DNA from: an uncultured Erythrobacter sp.
GTDB taxonomy: Bacteria > Pseudomonadota > Alphaproteobacteria > Sphingomonadales > Sphingomonadaceae
NCBI GenBank assembly: GCA_947502305.1
Contig: CANMZA010000001.1
Span: 310,001 to 374,000 of the forward strand
Direction: 5' to 3'
DNA length: 64,000 nt
Part shown: in pieces, positions 53,101 to 61,447 of the stretch
Numbering within the stretch: position 1 is the stretch's first letter
Layout: each line of letters begins with the position of its first letter
Position numbers and translations under genes: made by a program
The notes under the pieces: model-generated
Told to the model about the DNA's origin: nothing
Seen by the model: the letters and a program-made list of their open reading frames with translations, nothing else
Databases searched by the model: none

Positions 53101-53417
53101 CAACCCGGCTCCTGCTGTGTACGGCTGTTTGAGGAAGGGGCCGCAATCGCCGCACGTTCATCACGCAGCGCGTCAATCTCATCCGCCAGCATCGTCCCGC
53201 GATCCGTGGCCAACCGCTCAAGGACGCGCAAACGGTCCTCAATCAAATCTGTCCGGTCCGCGATCTGTTCGATCTTGGGACTGCTCGCTCCGGCCTTAAA
53301 TTCGCGCAATTCGCGTTTGTGGGCGAGCACTTTTGACACCACGCCATTGATCGAAAATCCAAGGATCAAGACCAAGACAATGACGCTGGAAAAGATAATG
53401 ACCAACTCGTCTTCCAT
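53100..53417 (-). CDS. Small one-helix coiled-coil membrane protein, fourth of the psp array
   Basis: A 105-residue protein: membrane helix VIIFSSVIVLVLILGFSING, a basic stretch KVLAHKRELREF, then IEDRLRVLERLATDRGTMLA and DEIDALRD. The stop and start of neighbours overlap by one base on either side. Confidence 0.76.
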   Translation of the reverse strand: MEDELVIIFSSVIVLVLILGFSINGVVSKVLAHKRELREFKAGASSPKIEQIADRTDLIEDRLRVLERLATDRGTMLADEIDALRDERAAIAAPSSNSRTQQEPG

Positions 53418-53782
53418 CAGGCGTTCCCTTCATCCTTACGGTTTTCAAGCGCCCGCTCTCTTAGGGCGTCTATCTCACTGCCCAGACCATATCCGCTATC
53501 GGTCACGATCCGTTCGACATTGATCAACCGGTCTTTCACCGATCCCAATTCCGCCCTCAGCTCCGCATTCTCTTGCGTGAGCAAAGCGACCCGCTGTTTG
53601 GCTTCATGATCGCTTGCTGGCTTGAGCGCTTGGCCCCATGCTCCATCGAGCGGATAGCCGTGTTGGATCCGCAAGCGAGTCGTGTGGACCCAGCCAAAAA
53701 TCGCGGCCCCGCCCAGCGCAAAGGCGCCGCCAACAATCCAGGGGAGGTGCGGCACAATCGTTGCCGCTGCATCGACGCTCAT
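53417..53782 (-). CDS. Small one-helix coiled-coil membrane protein, third of the psp array
   Basis: A 121-residue protein with helix LPWIVGGAFALGGAAIFGWV, a HGYPLDGAWG segment also hinted at in the next upstream paralogue (HGYELEDEWGG), a Leu/Glu-rich coiled coil, and VKDRLINVERIVTDSGYGLG then SEIDALRE. It overlaps its upstream neighbour by four bases (ATGA). Confidence 0.76.
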   Translation of the reverse strand: MSVDAAATIVPHLPWIVGGAFALGGAAIFGWVHTTRLRIQHGYPLDGAWGQALKPASDHEAKQRVALLTQENAELRAELGSVKDRLINVERIVTDSGYGLGSEIDALRERALENRKDEGNA

Positions 53783-54147
53783 GCGCGAGTTTCCTTTTTA
53801 TCAAGATCAAGCGGTACGCCGCGATCTGTGGTCCCGGTTTCTGCCTTGCTTGGCACATCGCGCAGGGCTTCGATTTCTTCAGAAAGCGAATAACCGCGAT
53901 CCGTCACAATCTTCTCCAGCACAATCATGCGGTCCTGCATCTGATCGAGCTTATCATTCAGCTCACGATTTTCGGATTTCAGACGCTCGGTTTCTGCCGC
54001 AGTTTCGGGCGATGGGTTTTTGCCGGTCTTGCCGCCCCACTCATCCTCTAACTCATATCCGTGTTTGGCGCGGATCCAGTTGTTGATCAGCCAGCCAGCG
54101 GTCGAAACCAAGACGATTAAAACAATAAAGTTCATATTCCCGTCCAT
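53779..54147 (-). CDS. Small one-helix coiled-coil membrane protein, second of the psp array
   Basis: A 122-residue protein with helix FIVLIVLVSTAGWLINNWI, the segment KHGYELEDEWGGK, a coiled coil and MQDRMIVLEKIVTDRGYSLS followed by EEIEALRD. The tail RGVPLDLDKKE is shared with the first array protein (AGIPLDMGSKE), so the two are the closest pair. ATG 54147 makes TGATG with the previous stop. Confidence 0.76.
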   Translation of the reverse strand: MDGNMNFIVLIVLVSTAGWLINNWIRAKHGYELEDEWGGKTGKNPSPETAAETERLKSENRELNDKLDQMQDRMIVLEKIVTDRGYSLSEEIEALRDVPSKAETGTTDRGVPLDLDKKETRA

Positions 54148-54485
54148 CAAACCTTTTCCTTGCTGCCCATATCGAGCGGGATGCCAGCACCTTGCTGATC
54201 AGGTCGCGCGTCGACCTCGCGGGTGTCGCGCAACGCTTCAATCTGGGTGGCGATGTCATATCCGCGGTCCGTCACGATCCGCTCAAGCACTTGAACCCGG
54301 TCTTCGAGTTTTTGAATGTGGCTGGCATATTGCGCCGCCTTTTCCGCCGTGTGTTCGGCGGTGGTGTTGACCTGCATCTCAGCCATTTTTTGCTGGTGCT
54401 TGGTCCACACTCCGAGGAGCCCGATGCTGCAACCGAAAACGATTGCGATTACCGGGATCATCACTCCAATTATTTCTACGTCCAT
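54147..54485 (-). CDS. Small one-helix coiled-coil membrane protein, first of the psp array
   Basis: A 112-residue protein with helix VMIPVIAIVFGCSIGLLGVW and the motif LEDRVQVLERIVTDRGYDIA followed by TQIEALRD, then AGIPLDMGSKEKV. It begins 26 bases after pspC, the only noticeable gap in the run. The layout (short N-terminal helix plus C-terminal coil with an R-x-x-x-LERI motif) matches PspB. Confidence 0.78.
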   Translation of the reverse strand: MDVEIIGVMIPVIAIVFGCSIGLLGVWTKHQQKMAEMQVNTTAEHTAEKAAQYASHIQKLEDRVQVLERIVTDRGYDIATQIEALRDTREVDARPDQQGAGIPLDMGSKEKV

Positions 54486-54511
54486 TGCGATTGCCCCTCA
54501 ATATTTGCGTT

Positions 54512-54892
54512 TCAGCGCAGCCGTTCAATCTGCGCGGTCAGGCGCGGATTGTTGCTGACGTAATAGGTTTCAACATCGGCCAGCCGGCGATCGATATCCC
54601 GGAACCGGGCGCGGATTTCGCGGGCAGTGCGTTTCGGGCTTTGCCGGACGCGCTGCCAATATTTCTCTTCCTGAACATCGCGGTAAAGATGCGGCGGTTT
54701 CTTTTTCAAAACGACACCGGCGATAATGTAGGCGAGCACCCCAAACGGACCGAGAGCAAACAGGGTAAGAGCGACGGCGCCAGCGCGGACCCAGAAACGG
54801 TTTACACCAGTGTAGGATGCGATCCCGGAGCACACGCCCAAGAGTTTGGCATGGGCGCTGTCGCGGTAAAGCGTTGTGCGGGGGCTATTCAT
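54512..54892 (-). CDS. pspC: Phage shock protein C
   Basis: A 126-residue inner-membrane protein. LYRDSAHAKLLGVCSGIASY is the PspC signature, followed by a hydrophobic stretch VALTLFALGPFGVLAYIIAGVVL, then a basic cytoplasmic or periplasmic coil with RFRDIDRRLADVETYYVSNN. PspC with PspB senses envelope stress and recruits PspA. Its ATG overlaps the pspB stop (ATGA). Confidence 0.93.
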   Translation of the reverse strand: MNSPRTTLYRDSAHAKLLGVCSGIASYTGVNRFWVRAGAVALTLFALGPFGVLAYIIAGVVLKKKPPHLYRDVQEEKYWQRVRQSPKRTAREIRARFRDIDRRLADVETYYVSNNPRLTAQIERLR

Positions 54893-55194
54893 TGGCTTGC
54901 GCCTTTCTTTTCGGCCATCATCTGCTCAAGTTCGCGCAGCTGTTGGTTGTCTGTTTCTTGGTCCGCTTGAAGGCGTTTGACCGGGTTGAATGTGGGATCG
55001 TCCGTGGCGACCAAGCGCTCGACTGTGTCCATGCGTTCATCCAGGCGCTTGGCGAGGTTATAGAGTTCCTCCAAGAGCACTTCGTCATCAGAGGTAATGG
55101 TCGCGGCGGTCTTCCATTTCGTCACATAGTGAAGGATGAGCCATGGCAATCCGATCAGGACGGCAGGTACGATGATAATTTCTTCAGGAAACAT
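54889..55194 (-). CDS. pspB: Phage shock protein B
   Basis: A 101-residue protein with an N-terminal membrane helix (EEIIIVPAVLIGLPWLILHYV) and a coiled tail with LAKRLDERMDTVERLVATDD, which matches PspB and foreshadows the ER-I-x-TD motif of the downstream array. It starts four bases after pspA and overlaps pspC by four. It would hold PspC in the sensing complex. Confidence 0.87.
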   Translation of the reverse strand: MFPEEIIIVPAVLIGLPWLILHYVTKWKTAATITSDDEVLLEELYNLAKRLDERMDTVERLVATDDPTFNPVKRLQADQETDNQQLRELEQMMAEKKGASQ

Positions 55195-55198
55195 GGGT

Positions 55199-55885
55199 TC
55201 AGCCCTCCTTCTCGCTGGAGTCTTTACCCAGCGCTTTTTTCATTTCGGCAAGTTCATCATCAATCGCATCGGCCCCTTCGAGCGCGGCGATCTCATCAGA
55301 CAATGACGGTGCAGCTTTTTCGGTGATCGACAAGGCATCCGCGCGCCCTTCGGCAAAATCGACGCGGCGTTCGAGTTGGTCAAACCGGGCGAGCGCTTCG
55401 TCGGTGCGCTCGGTGCTCATCAATGTCCGCAATTTGACGCGGTTTTCTGCACTTTCGAGGCGCGCCGCGATTTGTGTCTGGCGGCTGCGAGCCTCACGCA
55501 GGCGGTGCTGCAATTTGGCAATGTCGTCTTCGTAAGCGCGCAACGCATCATCGAGCACAGAGATTTCGGCGCGCAATTGATCGCCAGTACCGCTGGCTTT
55601 CTTTTTCTCTACCAAAGCGGCGCGGGCCAAATCTTCGCGGTCTTTCGACAGCGCGAGTTGGGCTTTCTCACCCCAATCGGCCTCTAGCTTGTCGAGTTTG
55701 ACAACGTGGCGGTGCATTTCTTTTTGATCGGCAATGGTGCGCGCCGCGCTGGCGCGGACTTCAACCAAGGTTTCCTCCATTTCGAGGATGATCATGCGGA
55801 TCATCTTCGTTGGATCATCGGCATTGTCGAGCATGTCATTGAAATTGGCCGCGATGATATCGCGAGTGCGGCTGAAAATGCCCAT
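55199..55885 (-). CDS. pspA: Phage shock protein A
   Basis: A 228-residue ESCRT-III-like coiled-coil protein that binds and protects the inner membrane and restrains PspF. MGIFSRTRDIIAANFNDMLD and DDPTKMIRMIILEMEETLVE form the membrane-binding helix and first coil; LEGADAIDDELAEMKKALGK is the C-terminus. ATG 55885 follows GGAGTAGCCTTT. The same frame is open for 101 more codons to a GTG at 56188 (see findings). Confidence 0.94.
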   Translation of the reverse strand: MGIFSRTRDIIAANFNDMLDNADDPTKMIRMIILEMEETLVEVRASAARTIADQKEMHRHVVKLDKLEADWGEKAQLALSKDREDLARAALVEKKKASGTGDQLRAEISVLDDALRAYEDDIAKLQHRLREARSRQTQIAARLESAENRVKLRTLMSTERTDEALARFDQLERRVDFAEGRADALSITEKAAPSLSDEIAALEGADAIDDELAEMKKALGKDSSEKEG

Positions 55886-56188
55886 AAAGGCTACTCCATC
55901 TAGAAACGGGTTTGTGCTGCTGCGCGCTTTGTCATCGCCAGCACTTCTGCTGTGACCTTGCGTCGGAGTGGGGCTGCGGCGCAAGGCTTCGATTTCGGCA
56001 TCGAGCCGCGACAGCGCATTTTTCGATGCGGTTTTCGCAGTTGTTCCCAAAGAAACAGCAGAAGAAGGTTGGGCCGAAGCGACGCCGTTTGAGTTTGAGC
56101 GCGTCGGGGAAAGCGCATCACTCAAATCGGCATCAGCGACTGGAACACTGCGCTCCGGCCCGAGGGGAAGATCATTTGACTTGGTCAC
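55886..56188 (-). other. In-frame open region upstream of pspA with a shared EIEALR motif
   Basis: From GTG 56188, eight bases after the preceding gene, the pspA frame runs 101 codons without a stop. The predicted sequence is Ser/Pro-rich and includes LSRLDAEIEALRRSPTPT, where EIEALR repeats the motif of the downstream array. It may be a PspA N-terminal extension, a relic of an array gene fused to pspA, or chance. Confidence 0.35.
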
Positions 56189-56195
56189 GTGCCGC

Positions 56196-56363
56196 TCAAG
56201 CCAGCTCGACCAGCATGGCGCTCTCACCAGCGGGGCTGGCAATGTTTACGCCCGCTGCGCCCAAATTCATTTGGCTGGTCAGAGCAATCATTGCTGTCAT
56301 TGCAAAGATGCTGGCGATCGAGGCTTGGCCCAATTTGGTGCCGAAGAAAGTTGCGTTGAACAT
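56196..56363 (-). CDS. Short membrane peptide heading the psp operon
   Basis: A 55-residue protein, MFNATFFGTKLGQASIASIF at the start, with one helix (ASIASIFAMTAMIALTS) and a Gly/Ala/Ser-rich tail ending in MLVELA. ATG 56363 follows GGAGATACGCACC. It is the first gene after the sigma-54 promoter (predicted start near 56400), so it would be made whenever the psp operon is induced. No family known to me. Confidence 0.7.
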   Translation of the reverse strand: MFNATFFGTKLGQASIASIFAMTAMIALTSQMNLGAAGVNIASPAGESAMLVELA

Positions 56364-56410
56364 GGTGCGTATCTCCAAGAGTGCATCTGTGAAACTGTTG
56401 CTAAGTGTTT

Positions 56411-56427
56411 AGCAACGGCCGTGCCAA
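56411..56427 (-). promoter_or_regulatory. Sigma-54 promoter of the psp operon
   Basis: On the minus strand TTGGCACGGCCGTTGCT is an exact match to the sigma-54 consensus TTGGCAC-G-N4-TTGCT, with the GG and GC ten bases apart. It faces the short membrane peptide and pspA. Activation by PspF, whose gene diverges just upstream, is the known psp design. Confidence 0.93.
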
Positions 56428-56433
56428 ACCGGA

Positions 56434-56458
56434 CAAATGGCGGATTTCCGCCGATTTG
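56434..56458. promoter_or_regulatory. Near-perfect dyad upstream of the sigma-54 promoter
   Basis: CAAATGGCGG and CCGCCGATTTG are inverted arms around ATTT, with one extra G. Its centre is about 47 bases upstream of the predicted psp start. It may bind PspF or IHF-like factor; PspF sites usually lie further away. Confidence 0.5.
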
Positions 56459-56479
56459 TAACATTGTGTGAATTGAAAT

Positions 56480-56498
56480 GTTGGTTTCTATTGCCAAC
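56480..56498. promoter_or_regulatory. Candidate PspF activator site
   Basis: GTTGG (56480-56484) and CCAAC (56494-56498) form a dyad centred about 90 bases upstream of the predicted psp start, the usual distance for an enhancer site. It is also 30-48 bases before the pspF start, where PspF could repress its own gene. Confidence 0.45.
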
Positions 56499-56527
56499 CA
56501 TTGGGAAATTTCACTATATCTCGGTGC

Positions 56528-57589
<1,062 letters not shown>

Positions 57590-57702
57590 CCTGATTCGCT
57601 GCGGATATGGTTGCTCCTGCTATTCGCTAAATGCGCCCCGCTAAAACCGACCTCTAACCCGTTGTTTACCTTGTATCTGTAACGAGGCCTCTGGCGACAA
57701 TG

Positions 57703-57726
57703 ATCGCAGGTTAACAATCGCAGGTT
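57703..57726. repeat. 10-base direct repeat downstream of pspF
   Basis: ATCGCAGGTT occurs at 57703-57712 and 57717-57726, 14 bases apart, just before the next gene. It may be a regulatory half-site pair or chance duplication. Confidence 0.4.
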
Positions 57727-57742
57727 GTAGGGCAGATACGCG

Positions 57743-58024
57743 ATGGATGCAGTAAAGACGATATTGGCAGGATGCGGTGTTTTGGCGCTGTTATCTGTGG
57801 TGGGCTGTGTCGGTTTGGTCGGTGTCGGATCTTACGCAGTTGATCAAGCGCTCGAAGAACAAGAAATGCGCGAAAACTTTTCAAAATCGCCGCCATCGCG
57901 CGGTGCTAACAATCGAAGCGGCTCCAGTCGCTTCGATGACGACCCATTTTCTGACTATGACAGCGGTGCAAGCCTCGATGCCGATGGCGAGCAAGTTGGA
58001 GGTTGGGGTGACGACGCCAAATGA
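57743..58024 (+). CDS. Small membrane or lipoprotein of unknown function
   Basis: A 93-residue protein with a hydrophobic N-terminal stretch ILAGCGVLALLSVVGCVGLV, holding two Cys that resemble lipobox cysteines, and then an acidic, Ser/Gly/Asp-rich tail (SRFDDDPFSDYDSGASLDAD). No family recognised. It lies between pspF and the first PilZ gene, 41 bases upstream of the latter. Confidence 0.6.
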   Translation: MDAVKTILAGCGVLALLSVVGCVGLVGVGSYAVDQALEEQEMRENFSKSPPSRGANNRSGSSRFDDDPFSDYDSGASLDADGEQVGGWGDDAK

Positions 58025-58065
58025 TCCGCGACTGAAGACGGTGATAAATACGAAGCACGACCTCT

Positions 58066-58479
58066 ATGGCTAAGAATGAAGCAGAAATCGGCAGCCCAGA
58101 GGGCGCAGTGGCCGACGCTCAATCCCACAAGCGCGCCGCGCCGCGGATGGACCTGAGCCTGCCAGCGCAATTCTTGGGCGTAGAAGGCAATCATCGCTGC
58201 ATTATCACCAATCTGTCACGCACCGGTTTGCGGATTGCGATCAAGCAGCCATTGCGGGTCGGTCAGGAAGGTTTTTTACGCGGCGGTCCGATTGATCATT
58301 TCATGGCTGTTACACGGGCGGGAACTGGTATGAACGCGCTCGAATTTGAAATTCCGGTGAGCGATATTTTCGTGTTTGGCATTCGCCGTTTTCAGGAACA
58401 GTTTGAAGAGCGCGAAGCCGAGGAATTGATGGCCACCGTTCGCGCTTGGACATCAGGCGAAGATGCGGGTCCTATTTGA
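58066..58479 (+). CDS. PilZ-domain protein, first copy
   Basis: A 137-residue protein with a PilZ domain. RAAPRMDLSLPAQF gives the RxxxR c-di-GMP motif and NLSRTGLRI the (D/N)xSxxG motif. It probably binds cyclic di-GMP. It shares the same layout, including the ends REAEELMATVRAWTSG, with the second copy 106 bases downstream, so the pair arose by duplication. Confidence 0.82.
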   Translation: MAKNEAEIGSPEGAVADAQSHKRAAPRMDLSLPAQFLGVEGNHRCIITNLSRTGLRIAIKQPLRVGQEGFLRGGPIDHFMAVTRAGTGMNALEFEIPVSDIFVFGIRRFQEQFEEREAEELMATVRAWTSGEDAGPI

Positions 58480-58584
58480 GGTTTGGGGCTTACGCCCAGT
58501 ATCGAGATTGAGCGTCCGCTGCGCGTAAACCCTTAGGCGCCGTAAAGTGCCGCGTTCACCCTGTCGCATTACCTTTATGCGGCT

Positions 58585-58998
58585 ATGCAAACATCACTCG
58601 CATCCAATGAAGATTGGCTGGCCAATGACGCCGCGGCTCCGGTCGGGCGCCGAGCTGCGCCGCGTTTGCGGCTTTCGATGCCAGCGCGGCTGGTCACCTT
58701 AACCGATACGCGCCGCTGCATTTTGGTGAATGTGTCGCGCACTGGCGCGCAAATTGGCCTCGAAAAGCCCCTAAAAAAAGGGGACGGCGCGTTCTTGCAA
58801 TTGGCAGGCATTGATCAGTTCGGAGAGGTGGTGCGGAGCGCCGTTGGTCTGGGCGGAGGGGTCAACGGACTTTTGTTTGAATGCCCTTTATCCGATACAG
58901 ACGTTATCGCTTTACGTCATTTCGCCGAAAGTTTCGCAGAAAATGAAAGCCGCCAATTACGGGCAGAAGTCCAGGCTTGGGTTTCCGGGGCTAAATAG
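58585..58998 (+). CDS. PilZ-domain protein, second copy
   Basis: Also 137 residues: RRAAPRLRLSMPARL carries RxxxR, NVSRTGAQIGLEKPLKKGD the second motif, and ESRQLRAEVQAWVSG the end. Same length as the first copy, diverged inside. Effector domains are absent, so it likely works by binding a partner when c-di-GMP is present. Confidence 0.82.
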   Translation: MQTSLASNEDWLANDAAAPVGRRAAPRLRLSMPARLVTLTDTRRCILVNVSRTGAQIGLEKPLKKGDGAFLQLAGIDQFGEVVRSAVGLGGGVNGLLFECPLSDTDVIALRHFAESFAENESRQLRAEVQAWVSGAK

Positions 58999-59198
58999 AC
59001 GGGCGCAAAGCGCGCATCGGGCAGTAATGGGCGATCACTGGCGAGGGGCGAAGACGGCTCTTGCCAAATGCGCTTGCCGCGCCTAACTGCATGTCATCCC
59101 GACATCATGGACATAGTGTAGGGCTGGCGCCGAAAGGGGCCGGCATCAAAAACCCGTGCTAGCCAAGGTGTCACAATTACCTGTTAAACACGGACTTT

Positions 59199-59777
59199 AT
59201 GACTGATATTGCTCGCTTAACTGACCTAATTGTACCTGAGGCGTCTGCGCTCGGGTTTGATTTGGTGCGCGTTAAGATGATGCCGTCAGAGGCCGGTGAT
59301 GGCGGCGAAGCGTTGCAGATCATGGCGGAGGATCCGGCAACGGGCCAGTTGGTGATCGAGCAATGCGCAGAGCTGTCGCGTGCGGTTTCCGCGATGATGG
59401 ATGCCCGCGAAGAGGCTGGCGAATTGCTGATCGAAGGGGCGTACCACCTAGAGGTGTCATCACCCGGTATTGATCGGCCATTGACCCGCGAAAAAGACTA
59501 TGCCGATTGGGCTGGTCACGTGGCGCGGATCGTCATGGATAAAAGTTATGGGCAGGCGGCGGACACGAAACGCGTGTATAAAGGCGAGCTTGTCGGATTG
59601 TCGGGTGGCATGATTGCCATCAATGACGCAAAGACCGGCGCGGCCTCGCTGCCGATGACCCAAGTTCACAGTGCAAAGCTCGTCCTGACTGACGCGCTGA
59701 TCGCTGCTACTAAACCGATCGACACCGACGGTGCCGAAGAATTAATCGAAGAACCAGAAGAAAAGGCTGACAGCTGA
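59199..59777 (+). CDS. rimP: Ribosome maturation factor RimP
   Basis: A 192-residue protein needed for 30S assembly. GAYHLEVSSPGIDRPLTREKDY is the family hallmark near residue 85, with the N-terminal LTDLIVPEASALGFDLVRVK before it. It starts the rimP-nusA-ylxR-infB operon, a standard bacterial order, and shares one base with nusA (TGATG). The 200-base upstream region has no gene; a dyad ATGTC/GACAT lies near 59090-59104. Confidence 0.95.
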   Translation: MTDIARLTDLIVPEASALGFDLVRVKMMPSEAGDGGEALQIMAEDPATGQLVIEQCAELSRAVSAMMDAREEAGELLIEGAYHLEVSSPGIDRPLTREKDYADWAGHVARIVMDKSYGQAADTKRVYKGELVGLSGGMIAINDAKTGAASLPMTQVHSAKLVLTDALIAATKPIDTDGAEELIEEPEEKADS

Positions 59778-61447
59778 TGGCCAGTGCCATTTCCGCCAAT
59801 AAGGCAGAACTGCTCGCAATTGCGAAATCCGTTGCATCGGAAAAGATGATCGACGAATCGATCGTTATTGAAGCGATGGAAGAAGCAATCCAGAAATCGG
59901 CCCGTAACCGTTACGGTGCTGAAAACGACATTCGTGCAAAGCTCGATTCGGTCACTGGCGATTTGACGCTGTGGCGCGTGGTTGAGGTCGTCGAAGAGGT
60001 CGAGGATTACTTCAAGCAGGTTGATCTGAAAGCAGCGGCGAAGCTGCAAGAGGGCGCAGCGGTTGGTGACTTTATTGTCGATCCGCTGCCTCCGGTTGAT
60101 CTGGGCCGGATTGATGCGCAATCGGCCAAGCAGGTTATCTTCCAAAAGGTCCGCGATGCGGAGCGGGAGCGCCAGTTTGAAGAGTTTAAAGATCGCGGCG
60201 GTGAGATCATCACCGGTGTGATCAAATCGGTCGAATTCGGCCATGTGATCGTCAATCTTGGCCGCGCAGAAGGCGTTATCCGCCGCGACCAGCAAATCCC
60301 GCGCGAAGCCGCCCGGACCAATGAACGCGTCCGCGCTTTGATCAGCAAGGTGGAGCGCAACAATCGCGGTCCGCAAATCTTCCTGTCGCGCGCTGCTCCT
60401 GATTTTATGCGCAAATTGTTCGCGCAAGAAGTGCCCGAAATTTACGACGGCATTATCGAAATTAAAGCAGCCGCTCGCGATCCGGGCAGCCGCGCGAAAA
60501 TCGGCGTCATCAGCCATGACAGCAGCATCGACCCAGTCGGCGCCTGCGTCGGGATGAAGGGTAGCCGCGTTCAAGCCGTCGTGCAGGAATTGCAGGGCGA
60601 GAAAATCGACATCATTCCGTGGTCCGATGACATTGCAACTTTCGTCGTCAACGCCTTGCAACCCGCCACCGTGGCGCGCGTTGTTCTGGACGAAGAAGAA
60701 GGCCGGATCGAAGTCGTTGTGCCGGATGATCAATTGTCTTTGGCAATTGGTCGCCGCGGTCAAAACGTTCGTCTCGCCAGTCAGCTGACCGGTCACCAGA
60801 TCGACATTATGACCGAGGAAGAAGCGTCAGAAAAACGTTCCAAGGAATTCGCCGAACGCTCGAAAATGTTCGAAGAAGAGCTGGATGTGGACGAAACGCT
60901 GTCGCAGCTGCTGGTCGCGGAAGGTTTCGCGATGCTCGAAGAGGTCGCCTATGTCGACAATTCTGAGCTGGCTGCGATCGAAGGCTTTGATGAAGAGCTG
61001 GGCGCAGAATTGCAAAGCCGTGCGGTCGAAGCGCTGGAACGCCAGGAAGCAACCCACCGCGAGGCCCGCCGCGAATTGGGCGTTGAAGATGCCATTGCCG
61101 AAATGCCGCATCTGACCGAAGGGATGTTGGTTGTTTTGGGTAAGGCGGGGATCAAGACACTTGATGACCTCGCTGATCTGGCGACCGACGAATTGATCGC
61201 CAAGAAACGCGAAGCGCCACGCCGCCGCAACAATCCAGCAGACGGTCCGCCAATGCGGCGTCCGCCTCAGCGGGAGCAAGATAAGGGCGGCGTTCTAGGT
61301 GATTACGGGCTGAGCGAAGAGCAAGGCAACGAAATCATCATGGCCGCGCGCGCGCATTGGTTCGACGACGAGGAGCCTGCTGCTGCGTCTGAGCCTGACA
61401 CGCAGCCAAGTAATCAGGAGGCCGCTGATGCGGACTCCACACAATGA
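59777..61447 (+). CDS. nusA: Transcription termination/antitermination factor NusA
   Basis: A 556-residue protein with the NusA N-domain (MIDESIVIEAMEEAIQKSAR), S1 domain (GGEIITGVIKSVEFGHVIVN), two KH domains (KIGVISHDSSIDPVGACVGM and IGRRGQNVRLAS), then an acidic helix-hairpin-helix region and a Glu/Asp-rich tail. It works with RNA polymerase at pauses and terminators. Overlaps the YlxR-type gene by 20 bases. Confidence 0.97.
   Translation: MASAISANKAELLAIAKSVASEKMIDESIVIEAMEEAIQKSARNRYGAENDIRAKLDSVTGDLTLWRVVEVVEEVEDYFKQVDLKAAAKLQEGAAVGDFIVDPLPPVDLGRIDAQSAKQVIFQKVRDAERERQFEEFKDRGGEIITGVIKSVEFGHVIVNLGRAEGVIRRDQQIPREAARTNERVRALISKVERNNRGPQIFLSRAAPDFMRKLFAQEVPEIYDGIIEIKAAARDPGSRAKIGVISHDSSIDPVGACVGMKGSRVQAVVQELQGEKIDIIPWSDDIATFVVNALQPATVARVVLDEEEGRIEVVVPDDQLSLAIGRRGQNVRLASQLTGHQIDIMTEEEASEKRSKEFAERSKMFEEELDVDETLSQLLVAEGFAMLEEVAYVDNSELAAIEGFDEELGAELQSRAVEALERQEATHREARRELGVEDAIAEMPHLTEGMLVVLGKAGIKTLDDLADLATDELIAKKREAPRRRNNPADGPPMRRPPQREQDKGGVLGDYGLSEEQGNEIIMAARAHWFDDEEPAAASEPDTQPSNQEAADADSTQ

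Noticed and set aside
57703..57726. Direct repeat as a CtrA binding site
   Set aside because: CtrA sites need TTAA-N7-TTAA; only one TTAA is present here and the second half is AGGT.
59666..60796. A 376-residue minus-strand frame opposite nusA
   Set aside because: It mirrors the nusA reading frame and shows no domain; nusA is certain.
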